Positions 1 to 10,962 are shown, numbered from the stretch's first letter. The stretch: 64,000 nt of DNA from Methylococcaceae bacterium (GCA_030627205.1 DAOUSN010000003.1:34343-98342), one strand, 5' to 3'. Translations and numbers: made by a program. The notes: generated by a model not told the origin, from the sequence alone.

Positions 1-1230
1 ACCAATTAATGTTTGCACTAAAGTGGATTTGCCACCACCACTTGCTCCAACAAGAGCTACTTTTTCACCTGCTTTGATATGTAAATTAATTCCTTTTAAA
101 ATAGGAGTATCTTGATAGCTAAAATGTAAATTCTTTAAACTAATAGAAACAGTTTTGTTATCCATAAATGGATCTTTTAGCGCGGGATAATTAGGTTCTT
201 GTTCTAACGCATTAAATTGATTAATCCTAACCAGTGCCGCTTTCGCACCATAAAAAGCATATTGAATATTTAAGATTTCTTGTACAGGTGCCATCATGTG
301 CCACAGATAGCCAAAGATAGCTAACATTTGACCAATGGTTAAATCAGAATAAACCACCATCATCATCGCTGTTGCCCGAAAAATATCAAAACCAAATAAA
401 AAAACCAAAAAACTTAAACGATTAACCGCATCACTTTTCCACGCGAAGGCATTTGCGTTAGTTTTAATTTTTTCCGCCGAGGTTATTAACCTTTGACAAT
501 AATGCTGTTCACGATTACTGGCACGAATCTGGTGAATGGCTTCCAATGTTTCTGTTAATGATTGTTGAAAAATACCATAAGCTGAGTTTTCCTTAGCTTT
601 TAATTCTTTAACATGTGAACCAATTATACGAGTAAAATAAATAACCAGTGGATTTAGACATAAAATAAATAAGCCTAATTGCCAGTGCATCCATAAAAGC
701 ACTATGGCTGTTCCTAGTACCGTTAAGAGTGCAATCAATAACTTACTAACTGTTGAGCCTATGAAATTGTCTAAGGTATCAAGATCAGTTACCATGTGAG
801 TAATGACCGCTCCTGTGCCTAGATTTTCATATTCAGACATTGAAATATGTTGTAAACGTTGAATTAAATTTGCTCTAATCCTAAAAATAACGTCTTTGGA
901 AATAGTAAAAAATTGCCGACTTTGAATAATATTAAAAAAAATCGCAATTAATCGTAAAATAAGACTGCTAGCTAAAACAATACCAATGTAAATAGATGGA
1001 TGTTGCCAGTCTGATGGAATAAAACGGTTAATGGTTGCAATGACAATACCGGGGTGGTCAAGTAAAACCTCATCAACCATCAAAGGCATTAACAAGGGGA
1101 TAGGAACACTAACAATGACAGCAAAAATAGCGACAAAATGAGCATTAAAAAGTTGTTTTCTATGGTTTAATGCTATCTGGAAAATGTAATTCCATGAATA
1201 GTGTAATGGTTTAGTAACTGAGCTTATCAC
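1..1230 (-). CDS. ABC exporter, fused permease/ATP-binding protein (MsbA-like), truncated at window edge
   Basis: Not in the ORF track. The minus strand reads from a GTG at 1230: VISSVTKPLHYSWNYIFQIALNHRKQLFNAHFVAIFAV...PLLMPLMVDEVLLDHPG..., and near the window start it reads VALVGASGGGKSTLVQTLIG (Walker A). Confidence 0.85.
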   Translation of the reverse strand, partial: MISSVTKPLHYSWNYIFQIALNHRKQLFNAHFVAIFAVIVSVPIPLLMPLMVDEVLLDHPGIVIATINRFIPSDWQHPSIYIGIVLASSLILRLIAIFFNIIQSRQFFTISKDVIFRIRANLIQRLQHISMSEYENLGTGAVITHMVTDLDTLDNFIGSTVSKLLIALLTVLGTAIVLLWMHWQLGLFILCLNPLVIYFTRIIGSHVKELKAKENSAYGIFQQSLTETLEAIHQIRASNREQHYCQRLITSAEKIKTNANAFAWKSDAVNRLSFLVFLFGFDIFRATAMMMVVYSDLTIGQMLAIFGYLWHMMAPVQEILNIQYAFYGAKAALVRINQFNALEQEPNYPALKDPFMDNKTVSISLKNLHFSYQDTPILKGINLHIKAGEKVALVGASGGGKSTLVQTLIG

Positions 1231-1319
1231 AAGAAATAGTTTGAAGAATTTAATCAATAGTGCTAATTATAACGGTCTTCAGTTCTGATTAGAAATAAAT
1301 AAACGTTTGTAGGTTTAAT

Positions 1320-3245
1320 ATGAAAAAAAATAATTTTTTAGTCTGTAGTTTTTTGCTAATTTATCTATTGTTAACTGTTTTTAGTGTCTCAGCAATGTCA
1401 TTAACAGAACAGCGAGACGCTTTTTTTAACGCCGAAAAATTATTAAAAAAAGGGGATGAAACTGGTCTGTTGGTGAAAATGAATATGTTGAAAGAGTATG
1501 CTTTATATCCTTATCTTCAATATCAATATTTAAAAACTAATTTAGATAAAGAAAAAGAAATTCAAGTATTTTTAACTACTTATAAAGATAGTAGGTATGC
1601 GAATTTGTTACGACGGTATTGGTTGGTTTCAATGGCAAAGAAAGAGCGATGGACTGATTTTATTAAATATTATCAGCCTTCTAAAAAACTATCTTTACAG
1701 TGTTATTACCATTTAGCTCAATATAAAACCGGGGAAACTCAAGTTGCATTAAAGGGTGCAAAAACCTTATGGATATATCCGCAATCATTACCTAAAGAAT
1801 GTAATGCTTTATTTGTGATTTTTAAAAAATCACCGCTTTATAATCAGGATTTAATCTGGAAACGCTTTAAAGCCGCGCTTAGGAAAGGCAAAAAAAGAAA
1901 TATCGCTTTAGGGCGTTATTTGGCTAAAAAAATGTCAGGTTCTGCACGAACATCAGCGCGATTATGGCTAAAAGTTTATAATAACCCTAAAATAATTACC
2001 CATTCAAAAAAATGGAATATTAACGATGAAAAAGCTGCTGAAATTTTTGCACAAGGAATTTATCGTTTATCACGTAAACATTTAAATTTAGCAATTAACA
2101 CTTGGGAAACAAATAAAAGAAAGTTTAAGATGGACGATGATACCTTGGATTATGTTGAAAAAAGATTAGGGTTAATTTCAGCTTATAGAGGAAAAACAGC
2201 ACAGGCTTACACCCATTTAAGTAACGTTATTCATCCAGATGAAGAAGCTAGAGATTGGCGTGTTAGAGTCGCATTACGCCAACAAAATTGGCAACAAGTC
2301 AGTGAGTCTTTAGGGCGTTTAACCGTAGAAGAAAAAACTCAAGAAAAATGGCGTTATTGGCTAGCAAGAACTTTAGAGCAAACATCGACTAAAACTGAGG
2401 CTGATTTAATTTATACTGAATTAGCTAAAGAACGTAGTTATTATGGCTTTGCTGCTGCTGACAAAATTCAAGTTCCCTATCAACTGAATGATAGACCGAT
2501 TATTTTAGCTGAAAACGCATTGAGAAATTTAGAGCAACAACCAGAATTTAGAATAATTAAAGAATTATTTGCACTCAAGCGAGATAAAGAAGCTAAATGG
2601 GATTGGTGGTTTAGTATTAAACAGCTAGATAATGAGGGTATTAAAACTGCTGCAAAATTAGCTCAAAAATGGGGGATGATACAAACTGCCATATTTACCT
2701 TGGCAAAAGCAAAATATTGGGATGATATGGATTTACGTTTTCCCATTATTTTTAGGGAAAAAATTAATCAACAGGCAAAAAATCAAAATTTAAAACCTGC
2801 AATGGTATTTGGGTTAATTCGTCAAGAAAGTGTCTTTAATGAACGAGCTGGATCTCATGTGGGCGCGCGCGGTTTAATGCAGATTATGCCAGCAACAGGA
2901 CGACAAATTGCACGAGAATTAGGGGTTAAATGGCGTTCAGCAAGCAGTCTTTATGACCTTGATACCAATCTTAAATTTGGTACTTATTATTATAAAAAGC
3001 AATTAGACAGATTTGATGGTCAAGTTGCTTTAGCAGCAGCAGGTTACAATGCTGGTCCTCATCGTGTTAAAAAATGGCGACCTAAAAAACCGATGGCAAT
3101 GGATATTTGGATTGAAACCATCCCGTTTGATGAAACTAGAAAATACGTTTCTATTGTTTTAATGAACATTATAATTTATCAACAACGTTTGCAAGAGCAT
3201 GGTTTAAAAATGCATGATTTTCTCTCTACGGTACACCCTCGTTAA
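1320..3245 (+). CDS. slt: Soluble lytic murein transglycosylase (Slt70 family)
   Basis: Signal peptide, alpha-helical superhelix region, and C-terminal SLT motifs GLIRQESVFNERAGSHVGARGLMQIMPATG and AAAGYNAGPHRVKKW. Confidence 0.9.
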   Translation: MKKNNFLVCSFLLIYLLLTVFSVSAMSLTEQRDAFFNAEKLLKKGDETGLLVKMNMLKEYALYPYLQYQYLKTNLDKEKEIQVFLTTYKDSRYANLLRRYWLVSMAKKERWTDFIKYYQPSKKLSLQCYYHLAQYKTGETQVALKGAKTLWIYPQSLPKECNALFVIFKKSPLYNQDLIWKRFKAALRKGKKRNIALGRYLAKKMSGSARTSARLWLKVYNNPKIITHSKKWNINDEKAAEIFAQGIYRLSRKHLNLAINTWETNKRKFKMDDDTLDYVEKRLGLISAYRGKTAQAYTHLSNVIHPDEEARDWRVRVALRQQNWQQVSESLGRLTVEEKTQEKWRYWLARTLEQTSTKTEADLIYTELAKERSYYGFAAADKIQVPYQLNDRPIILAENALRNLEQQPEFRIIKELFALKRDKEAKWDWWFSIKQLDNEGIKTAAKLAQKWGMIQTAIFTLAKAKYWDDMDLRFPIIFREKINQQAKNQNLKPAMVFGLIRQESVFNERAGSHVGARGLMQIMPATGRQIARELGVKWRSASSLYDLDTNLKFGTYYYKKQLDRFDGQVALAAAGYNAGPHRVKKWRPKKPMAMDIWIETIPFDETRKYVSIVLMNIIIYQQRLQEHGLKMHDFLSTVHPR

Positions 3246-3327
3246 AAATTTGAGCTGATTTTTTTTCCCTGATAGACGATAATAGAGGGTTACATTATAA
3301 CAATAATTAACTTAGGTATAGATTCAA

Positions 3328-3843
3328 ATGGAAAAACAGCATAGTTTTACACGTGACGAATTGCTAAAGTCAGGAAGAGGGGAGTTATACGGTCCTGAAA
3401 ATGCACAATTACCCTTGCCCAATATGCTGATGATGGATCGGATTGTTCATATTTCCGATAAAGACGGTACTTATGGCAAAGGTGAAATCATTGCCGAACT
3501 TGATATAAGCCCTGATTTATGGTTTTTTGATTGTCATTTTCAAGGCGACCCTGTAATGCCAGGTTGTTTAGGTCTTGATGCTATGTGGCAATTAGTGGGA
3601 TTTTATTTATGTTGGATGGGAGGGTCTGGAAAAGGCAGAGCCTTAGGTGTTGGTGAGGTTAAATTTAAAGGGCAAGTATTACCTACGGCTAAAAAAGTGG
3701 TTTATCGTTTGGATTTAAAGCGGGTTATTTTGCGTAAATTAGTGATGGGAATTGCGGATGCAACGATGGAAGTTGATGGTAAAGCTATCTATGAAGCAAC
3801 TGATTTAAGAGTGGGTTTATTTACTTCTACAGCAAGCTTCTAA
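3328..3843 (+). CDS. fabA: 3-hydroxydecanoyl-ACP dehydratase/isomerase FabA
   Basis: 171 aa; [27 protein letters not shown] is the FabA active-site signature. Confidence 0.95.
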   Translation: MEKQHSFTRDELLKSGRGELYGPENAQLPLPNMLMMDRIVHISDKDGTYGKGEIIAELDISPDLWFFDCHFQGDPVMPGCLGLDAMWQLVGFYLCWMGGSGKGRALGVGEVKFKGQVLPTAKKVVYRLDLKRVILRKLVMGIADATMEVDGKAIYEATDLRVGLFTSTASF

Positions 3844-3853
3844 GGAGAAAATA

Positions 3854-5074
3854 ATGAAAAGAGTAGTAGTGACAGGATTAGGAATTGTTTCAAGTATAGG
3901 TAATAATAAAAATGAAGTGATTTCTTCTTTAAAAGCAGGACGCTCAGGTATTTCTTTCGCTGATATTTATCAACAAATGGGGTTTAGAAGTCATGTGCAT
4001 GGTGCGATTAATATTGATCAAGATGCGTTTATTGATCGAAAAGTTAAACGGTTTATGGGCGACGGCGCAGCGTTTAATTATATTGCCATGCAGCAGGCCA
4101 TTATTGATTCTGGATTGAAAGAGACTGACGTTTCAAATTTTAAAACTGGCTTAGTAATGGGGTCTGGTGGCCCATCAACAGCGAATCTTGTTGAAGCGGC
4201 TGATTTACTCCGCAGTAAAGGTATTAAACGGGTAGGCCCTTATCGGGTTACTCGTACTATGTCGAGTACAAATACGGCGTGTTTAGCCACCCCCTTTAAA
4301 ATTAAAGGAGTTAATTACACCATTAGTTCTGCTTGTGCAACTAGCGCGCATTGTATTGGTCATGCAATGGAATTAATTCAGATGGGTAAACAAGATATTG
4401 TCTTTGCAGGCGGAGGTGAGGAAGTTCACTGGACAATGTCAATGTTATTTGATGGCATGGGAGCGTTATCCTCTAAATATAATGACAGTCCAGAAACAGC
4501 ATCAAGAGCTTATGATGCTACTCGTGATGGCTTTGTTATTTCAGGGGGTGGTGGGGTTTTAGTGATTGAAGAATTAGAACATGCAAAAATACGAGGTGCA
4601 AAAATTTATGCAGAATTAACTGGTTATGGAGCAACTTCAGACGGTTATGATATGGTTCAGCCTTCTGGCGAAGGCGCAGTTCGTTGTATGCGGCAAGCTA
4701 TGGCTACTGTTGAAGGAAAAATTGATTATATTAATGCCCATGGAACAAGTACTCCTGTAGGTGATAAACGAGAATTAGAAGCCTTGCGTGAAGTTTTTGG
4801 TGCAGATAATATCCCTGCATTGAGTTCAACCAAATCGTTAACAGGTCATGCTTTAGGGGCGGCAGGAGTTAATGAATCAATTTATTCACTATTAATGATG
4901 GAATCTAACTTTTTAAGTGCTTCGGCTAATATTAATGAGTTAGACCCTATAGCCGAAGGAATTCCTATTGTTCGTAAGTTTCAAGATAACGTGACTTTAA
5001 ATACGATTATGTCTAATAGTTTTGGGTTTGGTGGCACGAATGCGACTTTAATTTTTCAACGTTATAACGATTAA
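3854..5074 (+). CDS. fabB: Beta-ketoacyl-ACP synthase I FabB
   Basis: KAS motifs: [36 protein letters not shown]. Directly after fabA. Confidence 0.95.
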   Translation: MKRVVVTGLGIVSSIGNNKNEVISSLKAGRSGISFADIYQQMGFRSHVHGAINIDQDAFIDRKVKRFMGDGAAFNYIAMQQAIIDSGLKETDVSNFKTGLVMGSGGPSTANLVEAADLLRSKGIKRVGPYRVTRTMSSTNTACLATPFKIKGVNYTISSACATSAHCIGHAMELIQMGKQDIVFAGGGEEVHWTMSMLFDGMGALSSKYNDSPETASRAYDATRDGFVISGGGGVLVIEELEHAKIRGAKIYAELTGYGATSDGYDMVQPSGEGAVRCMRQAMATVEGKIDYINAHGTSTPVGDKRELEALREVFGADNIPALSSTKSLTGHALGAAGVNESIYSLLMMESNFLSASANINELDPIAEGIPIVRKFQDNVTLNTIMSNSFGFGGTNATLIFQRYND

Positions 5075-5095
5075 AAACTAGTAAATAGAATTTGA

Positions 5096-6022
5096 ATGAA
5101 AATTATTTTTGCAGGAACTCCCGACTTTGCACTACCAGCATTGCGAATGCTTATTGATTCTAAGCATGAAATTTGTGCTGTTTATACGCAACCAGATCGC
5201 CCTGCTGGACGAGGGCGAAAATTAACCGCATCCCCCATTAAAAAGCTTGCTTTAGAAGCAAGTCTCACTGTTTTTCAACCTGAAAACTTTAAATATAATG
5301 AGGACTTAAAACTATTAAAAAGCCTTAATGCCGATATAATGATTATCGTCGCCTATGGACTTATTTTACCGCAAACTGTATTGGATACACCTAAAAAAGG
5401 CTGTTTAAATATTCATGGTTCATTATTACCTCGCTGGCGTGGGGCTGCACCAATTCATCGGGCGTTGATGGCTGGAGATAAAGAAACCGGCATAACCATT
5501 ATGCAAGTGATTCAAAAACTAGATGGGGGGGATATGTTACATAAAGAATATCTCCCTATTGGTGAACAGGATACTACTAGTGATTTACATGATAAATTAT
5601 CAGAACTAGGGGCGCTGGGTTTAGCTAAAGTCTTGTTACAATTTGAACAAAGTTGTTTACAAGCTGAAACTCAAAATGAAAGCTTAGTGACGTATGCGAA
5701 GAAACTTCAAAAATCTGAAGCGTTATTAGATTGGACTCAAACTGCGGAAAAGTTAAATCGTAAAGTTAGAGGTTTAAATAGTTGGCCAGTCGCTCACACT
5801 CGTTATCAGGGACAAAATTTACGCATTTGGGTAGCTCAGAAGGTAGATAATATAGAGCAGAAGATAGAAGTCGGTTGTGTTTTTAGTGAAGGTAAGCAAA
5901 TGTTAGTTGGTACTGGTGATGGGATTTTAAGTTTATTAGAAGTACAATTACCTGGTGGAAAACGTGTGTCTATTCAGGACTTTTTAAATGCACATAATGT
6001 TAATGGTGTTAAATTAAGCTGA
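5096..6022 (+). CDS. fmt: Methionyl-tRNA formyltransferase
   Basis: MKIIFAGTPDFALPALRML, NIHGSLLPRWRGAAPIHRA motifs. Confidence 0.95.
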   Translation: MKIIFAGTPDFALPALRMLIDSKHEICAVYTQPDRPAGRGRKLTASPIKKLALEASLTVFQPENFKYNEDLKLLKSLNADIMIIVAYGLILPQTVLDTPKKGCLNIHGSLLPRWRGAAPIHRALMAGDKETGITIMQVIQKLDGGDMLHKEYLPIGEQDTTSDLHDKLSELGALGLAKVLLQFEQSCLQAETQNESLVTYAKKLQKSEALLDWTQTAEKLNRKVRGLNSWPVAHTRYQGQNLRIWVAQKVDNIEQKIEVGCVFSEGKQMLVGTGDGILSLLEVQLPGGKRVSIQDFLNAHNVNGVKLS

Positions 6023-7314
6023 TGAATCTAAGACACTTAGCAACACAAATTCTATTATTAGTCCTTAAAGATGGTCGTTCTTTGACGAACTCTCTTGATA
6101 AACAGTTAGAGAGTTCCAGTAATCCTAAAGATAAGGCTTTTATTCAAGCTTTATGTTATGGCGTATTACGGGATTATCATCGGTTGGAATTTTTATTAAC
6201 CTCGTTACTGGCTAAACCTTTACGGAATAAAGATACCGATATAAAAATTTTAATGCTAATAGGTTTATATCAATTACGAACAATGCGCGTTAAGCCTCAT
6301 GCGGCAGTTTCGGAAACAGTTGCTGCTGTAGGTAAAAAATCATGGGCAAAAGGGGTGATTAACGGGGTGCTACGGCAGTATTTACGGGAGCAGGAAAAAT
6401 TAGAATTACAAATTGATAATAATTTAGTTGCTAAGTATTCTCATCCTCAATGGATTATTGAGCAAATTGAAACAGATTGGGGGCAGCAAGCTCCTTGTAT
6501 TTTTGAAGCTAATAATCAACATCCGCCAATGGTGTTGCGAATCAATTTAAGACAAACCACTCAAGCAGATTATTGTCAATTATTAAATGAGAATAATATT
6601 GCGGCGGAAAGCGTTAATTTTAGTCAAACAGCGATCAAATTGACTCAGGCAATGACGGTTGAGCAATTGCCACATTTTAATAGCGGTTGGGTTTCAGTAC
6701 AAGATACAGCGGCACAATTTGCAGCTCCCTTATTACAACTTGAAAAGGGGCAGCGGGTTCTTGATTTATGTGCAGCTCCTGGAGGGAAAACAGCGGCGAT
6801 GCTAGAATTACAACCTTCCTTACAACTAACTGCCGTTGATATTGATGAAACCAGATTATTACGCATTAATGATAACTTACAACGTTTAAAATTATCTGCT
6901 AAAGTAATAACTGCTGATGCAATGCAGCCTGAAAAATGGTGGGATGGTATTCCTTTTGAACGAATTCTTTTGGATGCACCTTGTTCTGCGCTTGGAGTAA
7001 TACGCCGACATCCTGATATTAAGATTTTACGCCGTGTTAATGATATTGAAAATTTAGTTAGATTACAGTCGAAGATTTTAGAAGCCGCATGGAATCTATT
7101 GGCTGATGGTGGCATTTTACTTTATGCAACCTGCTCTGTGTTAAAACAAGAAAATGAACTACAAATATCAAATTTTTTAAGCAGTCATCCTGATAGTTTT
7201 GAAATTCCTATAAATGCAGATTGGGGGATAAAAGAAATTTTTGGACGGCAAATCATAGTAGGGGATAATGGGATGGATGGATTTTATTATGCACGTTTAA
7301 GTAAAAAAATCTAA
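6022..7314 (+). CDS. rsmB: 16S rRNA (cytosine-967-C5)-methyltransferase RsmB
   Basis: NusB-like N-terminus, VLDLCAAPGGKT, LLDAPCSALGVIRRHPDIK, LLYATCSV. Overlaps the fmt stop by 1 nt. Confidence 0.95.
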   Translation: MNLRHLATQILLLVLKDGRSLTNSLDKQLESSSNPKDKAFIQALCYGVLRDYHRLEFLLTSLLAKPLRNKDTDIKILMLIGLYQLRTMRVKPHAAVSETVAAVGKKSWAKGVINGVLRQYLREQEKLELQIDNNLVAKYSHPQWIIEQIETDWGQQAPCIFEANNQHPPMVLRINLRQTTQADYCQLLNENNIAAESVNFSQTAIKLTQAMTVEQLPHFNSGWVSVQDTAAQFAAPLLQLEKGQRVLDLCAAPGGKTAAMLELQPSLQLTAVDIDETRLLRINDNLQRLKLSAKVITADAMQPEKWWDGIPFERILLDAPCSALGVIRRHPDIKILRRVNDIENLVRLQSKILEAAWNLLADGGILLYATCSVLKQENELQISNFLSSHPDSFEIPINADWGIKEIFGRQIIVGDNGMDGFYYARLSKKI

Positions 7315-7315
7315 A

Positions 7316-7357
7316 TTCTCCCCATTTCTCAATATTATATTTATAAAATGAGGAGAA
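7316..7357. terminator. Candidate bidirectional terminator between convergent rsmB and rubredoxin genes
   Basis: TTCTCCCCATTT ... AAATGAGGAGAA inverted repeat (12 bp stem, 1 mismatch) in the convergent intergenic gap. Confidence 0.5.
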
Positions 7358-7372
7358 ATTAGATAACAGTTA

Positions 7373-7546
7373 CTAACTTAATAATTTTTTAAACATAATC
7401 TTGAGTGCACCGCATTTTGGGCAACCCCAGTCATCAGGGACATCAGCCCATAATGTTCCAGCTTTCAAACCATTTTTAGGATCACCTACAGCCTCATCAT
7501 AAATATGCCCACACGTTTTACATTTATATCTTTTAAAATCTGCCAT
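7373..7546 (-). CDS. Rubredoxin (57 aa)
   Basis: Missing from the ORF track because of its length. The minus strand reads MADFKRYKCKTCGHIYDEAVGDPKNGLKAGTLWADVPDDWGCPKCGALKIMFKKLLS*, with two CxxC rubredoxin knuckles. Confidence 0.95.
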   Translation of the reverse strand: MADFKRYKCKTCGHIYDEAVGDPKNGLKAGTLWADVPDDWGCPKCGALKIMFKKLLS

Positions 7547-7598
7547 TATTATTTCTCTTTGAATTATTATAGAACAGATAATATACCCTACTAATTAA

Positions 7599-8192
7599 AT
7601 GCAGACTAATAATTATTTTAAAATTAAATTAAAAAAATTATGGTTAATAACCATTAAGATGTTCTTATTACTCAGTTTATTTCCTCAAATTATTTATGCT
7701 AGTGAGTTTTCAACACACATTAAAACAGCAGAACTTAAGGTTCATGAAGATTGGTATCAACTTAAAGTAAATATTATTTACCACCTTAGCCCAATAGCTA
7801 TTAAAGCAATTCAAAGTAGTATTCCCTTATCGTGGTGTTTAAAAATTAAGTTAAAAAAAATACAGCCTCTTTGGAATAAAACGCTAGTTAGTAAAAAATA
7901 TTGTTATATAATTCGTTATCATGCATTATTAAATAGTTATAGTGTTAGTCATGAAAATATGGCTAAAAATAAACATTTTCATTCTTTAGAGGCAGCGTTA
8001 GCTAGGATGTCAAATATACGTCAATTAAACATTATCAAAGTCTCAAAAATTGAAAAAAATAATGCCTATCAGCTAGCCATAAAATTGCAACTTGATAGAG
8101 AAGCATTACCTTTACCATTGAGACCTGTTGCTTATCTTAATTCAAACTGGGATTTATCCAGTCATTGGTATATATGGAAACTACGACCATAA
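7599..8192 (+). CDS. DUF4390-type secreted/membrane-associated protein
   Basis: Signal-like N-terminus. Position directly before and overlapping an NtrY-like kinase, as in many gammaproteobacteria. Confidence 0.6.
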   Translation: MQTNNYFKIKLKKLWLITIKMFLLLSLFPQIIYASEFSTHIKTAELKVHEDWYQLKVNIIYHLSPIAIKAIQSSIPLSWCLKIKLKKIQPLWNKTLVSKKYCYIIRYHALLNSYSVSHENMAKNKHFHSLEAALARMSNIRQLNIIKVSKIEKNNAYQLAIKLQLDREALPLPLRPVAYLNSNWDLSSHWYIWKLRP

Positions 8193-10342
8193 GGCTTCCT
8201 ATTAGTCTTTTTATTTTAACGTTGTTTGGGCTTGTTTTATTGTCTTTGCAATTAATGAGTTCAGCGACTCAAGAAACCTCTCAATTAAGTGATATTTATT
8301 CATTATTATTATTAGTTAATACCTTAGGAACAGCCGCTTTATTAGCACTAGTTGGAATCAATGTTTATTCTTTAACGCGAGAATTAAAGAAAAAAGAAGC
8401 AGGATCACGGTTAACGATACGGATGGTTTCTTTATTTGTTTTATTAGCATTAGCCCCAGCTACGATTGTATTTTATTTTTCAGTGCAATTCTTACAACAA
8501 GCGATTAATAGTGGGTTTAATGTTGAAATAGATAAAGCCATGGAAGATGCGTTAGAACTTAGTCAAGCCTCTTTAGATCAACGTATGCGCTGGCATTTGA
8601 AGCAAACTCAACAATCAGCAACCAGCTTACAAAATAAATCTGAAACCTTATTAGCATTAGAATTAACAACGTTAAGAGAATCGCTTAACGCATTAGAAAT
8701 TACCCTGTTTTCTAAGCAAGGACGTATTATTGCCTTTAGTAGTATTAATCCTAGTGATATTTTACCTAAATTACCTGATGATTATGTTTGGTTACAATTA
8801 AGACAAAATAAGAATTATATTAATTTAAATACCGATGATGATAGCTTGAGTATTCAAGTAATGATTGTTATTAATGGTGATAAAACCCGTTATTTACAGG
8901 TCTTATACCCTGTCCCAGTTAGAATCTCTGATTTAGCTGATTCGATAGAGTTTGCTTTTGTTCGTTATCAGGAAATGAGTTTTTTACGTGACTCATTAAA
9001 GTTGAGTTTTTTTCTAGCATTATTGTTAGTCCTTTTATTAAGTTTATTAGCAGCAATTTGGGTTGCCTTTGTCAGTATTCGCCATATTGTTGCCCCCGTT
9101 AAAGAATTAGTCAAAGGAACAAAAGCAGTTGCCGCAGGTAATTATGAACAATTATTACCAGTGATGACACAAGATGATTTAGGGTTTTTAGTTGAGTCAT
9201 TTAATCAGATGACAAAACGTATTGCTCAGACAAGAGACATTGCGCGTATTGCTAGTTTAGAAGTTGAAGAGCAACGGGCTTATTTAGAATCTATTTTGGC
9301 AAATGTAAGTGCAGGGGTGATGAGTTTCGATGCTGATTTTTATATTCGCACTAGCAATCAAGCAGCTTATCGAATTTTGCATTGTGATAAAAATTGTTTT
9401 ATTGGGCAGTCATTAATAGTTATTATTAAAAAATTACCTGAAATAGCCGATTTTTTTAGTGCGGTTTTAACCTTAATCAAGAAAAATAATGATGTTTGGC
9501 AACAACGAATTGCTTTTTTAGGCGTGAGTGGTCGACAAGAATTATTATGTCGTGGTACACCGTTATTTTCACAAGAAGGTTTGCGTGTTGGAGCTGTGGT
9601 AGTTTTTGATGATTTAACTGATTTAATTCAAGCCCAAAAAAATGCAGCATGGGGAGAAGTTGCACGGCGATTAGCTCATGAAATTAAAAATCCATTAACG
9701 CCAATACAATTAGCGGCAGAACGATTACAACATAAGCTTGCACAAGAATTACAGCCACAATCAGCAGATATTTTAAGACGTTCAACTAATACAATTGTTC
9801 AACAAGTTGAAGCAATGAAACAAATGGTGGATGATTTTTCAGAATATGCCCGCCCCTCTAAAAAACAAGCGGAGGCAATTAATTTACCTGATTTCATACA
9901 GGAATTATTATTATTATATCGAACGCAAGGGCAAATTAATTTTAAGGTAGCAGCTGAGGCTAATGCGACAATGATTCATGCTGATCCGATTAATATACGT
10001 CAGGTATTACATAATTTATTAAAAAATGCCCAAGAAGCTATGGGTGATACGGGGATAATTGAGATAAAATTAACGCAAATACAGCGTAATAATACCAATT
10101 ATATTGAATTAGGAGTTTATGATCAAGGTTGTGGAATTAGTGCCGATAAAATTGAAACTATTTTTGAACCTTATGTGACCACAAAAGTGAAAGGGACGGG
10201 ATTAGGTTTAGCGATTGTTAAAAAAATTATTGAAGAACATGGCGGGATTATTTGGATAGATAACCACTATACACAAGGTGCAGGATTTATTATTCAACTT
10301 CCTTGTATTAAAAATCATCTAGTTGATTTTTCTCCAGAGTAA
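8165..10342 (+). CDS. ntrY: NtrY-like transmembrane sensor histidine kinase (HAMP, PAS, HisKA, HATPase)
   Basis: N-terminal TM segments, HAMP region, H-box RRLAHEIKNPLTPIQLAAERL, N-box HNLLKNAQEAM, G-box TTKVKGTGLGLAIVKKI. Confidence 0.85.
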   Translation: MVYMETTTIRLPISLFILTLFGLVLLSLQLMSSATQETSQLSDIYSLLLLVNTLGTAALLALVGINVYSLTRELKKKEAGSRLTIRMVSLFVLLALAPATIVFYFSVQFLQQAINSGFNVEIDKAMEDALELSQASLDQRMRWHLKQTQQSATSLQNKSETLLALELTTLRESLNALEITLFSKQGRIIAFSSINPSDILPKLPDDYVWLQLRQNKNYINLNTDDDSLSIQVMIVINGDKTRYLQVLYPVPVRISDLADSIEFAFVRYQEMSFLRDSLKLSFFLALLLVLLLSLLAAIWVAFVSIRHIVAPVKELVKGTKAVAAGNYEQLLPVMTQDDLGFLVESFNQMTKRIAQTRDIARIASLEVEEQRAYLESILANVSAGVMSFDADFYIRTSNQAAYRILHCDKNCFIGQSLIVIIKKLPEIADFFSAVLTLIKKNNDVWQQRIAFLGVSGRQELLCRGTPLFSQEGLRVGAVVVFDDLTDLIQAQKNAAWGEVARRLAHEIKNPLTPIQLAAERLQHKLAQELQPQSADILRRSTNTIVQQVEAMKQMVDDFSEYARPSKKQAEAINLPDFIQELLLLYRTQGQINFKVAAEANATMIHADPINIRQVLHNLLKNAQEAMGDTGIIEIKLTQIQRNNTNYIELGVYDQGCGISADKIETIFEPYVTTKVKGTGLGLAIVKKIIEEHGGIIWIDNHYTQGAGFIIQLPCIKNHLVDFSPE

Positions 10343-10343
10343 C

Positions 10344-10847
10344 ATGAACTATAAAATTGTTTTATTAAATCTATTAATAATAGCCATAGCTATAAGTGGT
10401 TGGGTCTGGTATAGACAAGCATTAACACCTGCTCCTGAGATAACTTTTACGACAATCACAGACAAAAAAATTGCGCTAAAAGATTTACTAGGAAAAACAA
10501 TACTGATTAATTTTTGGGCGACTGATTGTAAAAGCTGTATTGAAGAAGTACCACATTTAATTGAGTTATATGAGAATTATCATTTACGGGGATTAGAAAT
10601 TATTGCTGTTAATATGTATTATGATTTACCAAATCATGTAGTGGCAATGACCACAGCCCAACGTATTCCATATCATGTTGCCTTAGATTTACGTTCAGAA
10701 CATGCCGCTGCCTTTGGTGATGTTCAATTAACACCGACAACGTTTGTCATTAATCCACAAGGTAAAATTAGTTTTAAAAAAACTGGGATGTTTGATGTTC
10801 TCGCTATGAAAAAAAGAATTGAAACCTTAGTTTCCAATTCGTTATAA
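10344..10847 (+). CDS. TlpA/ResA-type membrane-anchored thioredoxin-like protein
   Basis: MNYKIVLLNLLIIAIAISGWVWY anchor; INFWATDCKSCIEEVPHLIELYENY. An ATG at 10344 is preferred over the track start at 10323. Confidence 0.8.
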   Translation: MNYKIVLLNLLIIAIAISGWVWYRQALTPAPEITFTTITDKKIALKDLLGKTILINFWATDCKSCIEEVPHLIELYENYHLRGLEIIAVNMYYDLPNHVVAMTTAQRIPYHVALDLRSEHAAAFGDVQLTPTTFVINPQGKISFKKTGMFDVLAMKKRIETLVSNSL

Positions 10848-10878
10848 TTAATTTTTTCCTTTAATAATATTTAAATGA

Positions 10879-10905
10879 GAGAAAAGAATAAACATAACTT
10901 TTCTC
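10879..10905. terminator. Candidate bidirectional terminator
   Basis: GAGAAAAG-N11-CTTTTCTC perfect inverted repeat followed by CCACTTTTT, between convergent genes. Confidence 0.55.
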
Positions 10906-10962
10906 CCACTTTTTAACACTTAATAAATCAATTATAAAAAGCTCTGATGTTCATTTAGAAGT

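Noticed and set aside
6645-7115. Antisense ORF of 156 aa inside rsmB
   Set aside because: Fully overlaps a well-supported gene; composition (Ser/Cys-rich) is typical of a reverse-frame shadow ORF. The same applies to 9477-9665, 10994-11269, 12431-12661, 13229-13480, 14936-15187, 15420-15611, 16863-17075, 25894-26166, 29193-29534, 34116-34439, 44871-45104, 45733-46071, 50017-50214, 56496-56753, 57174-57449 and 61934-62272.
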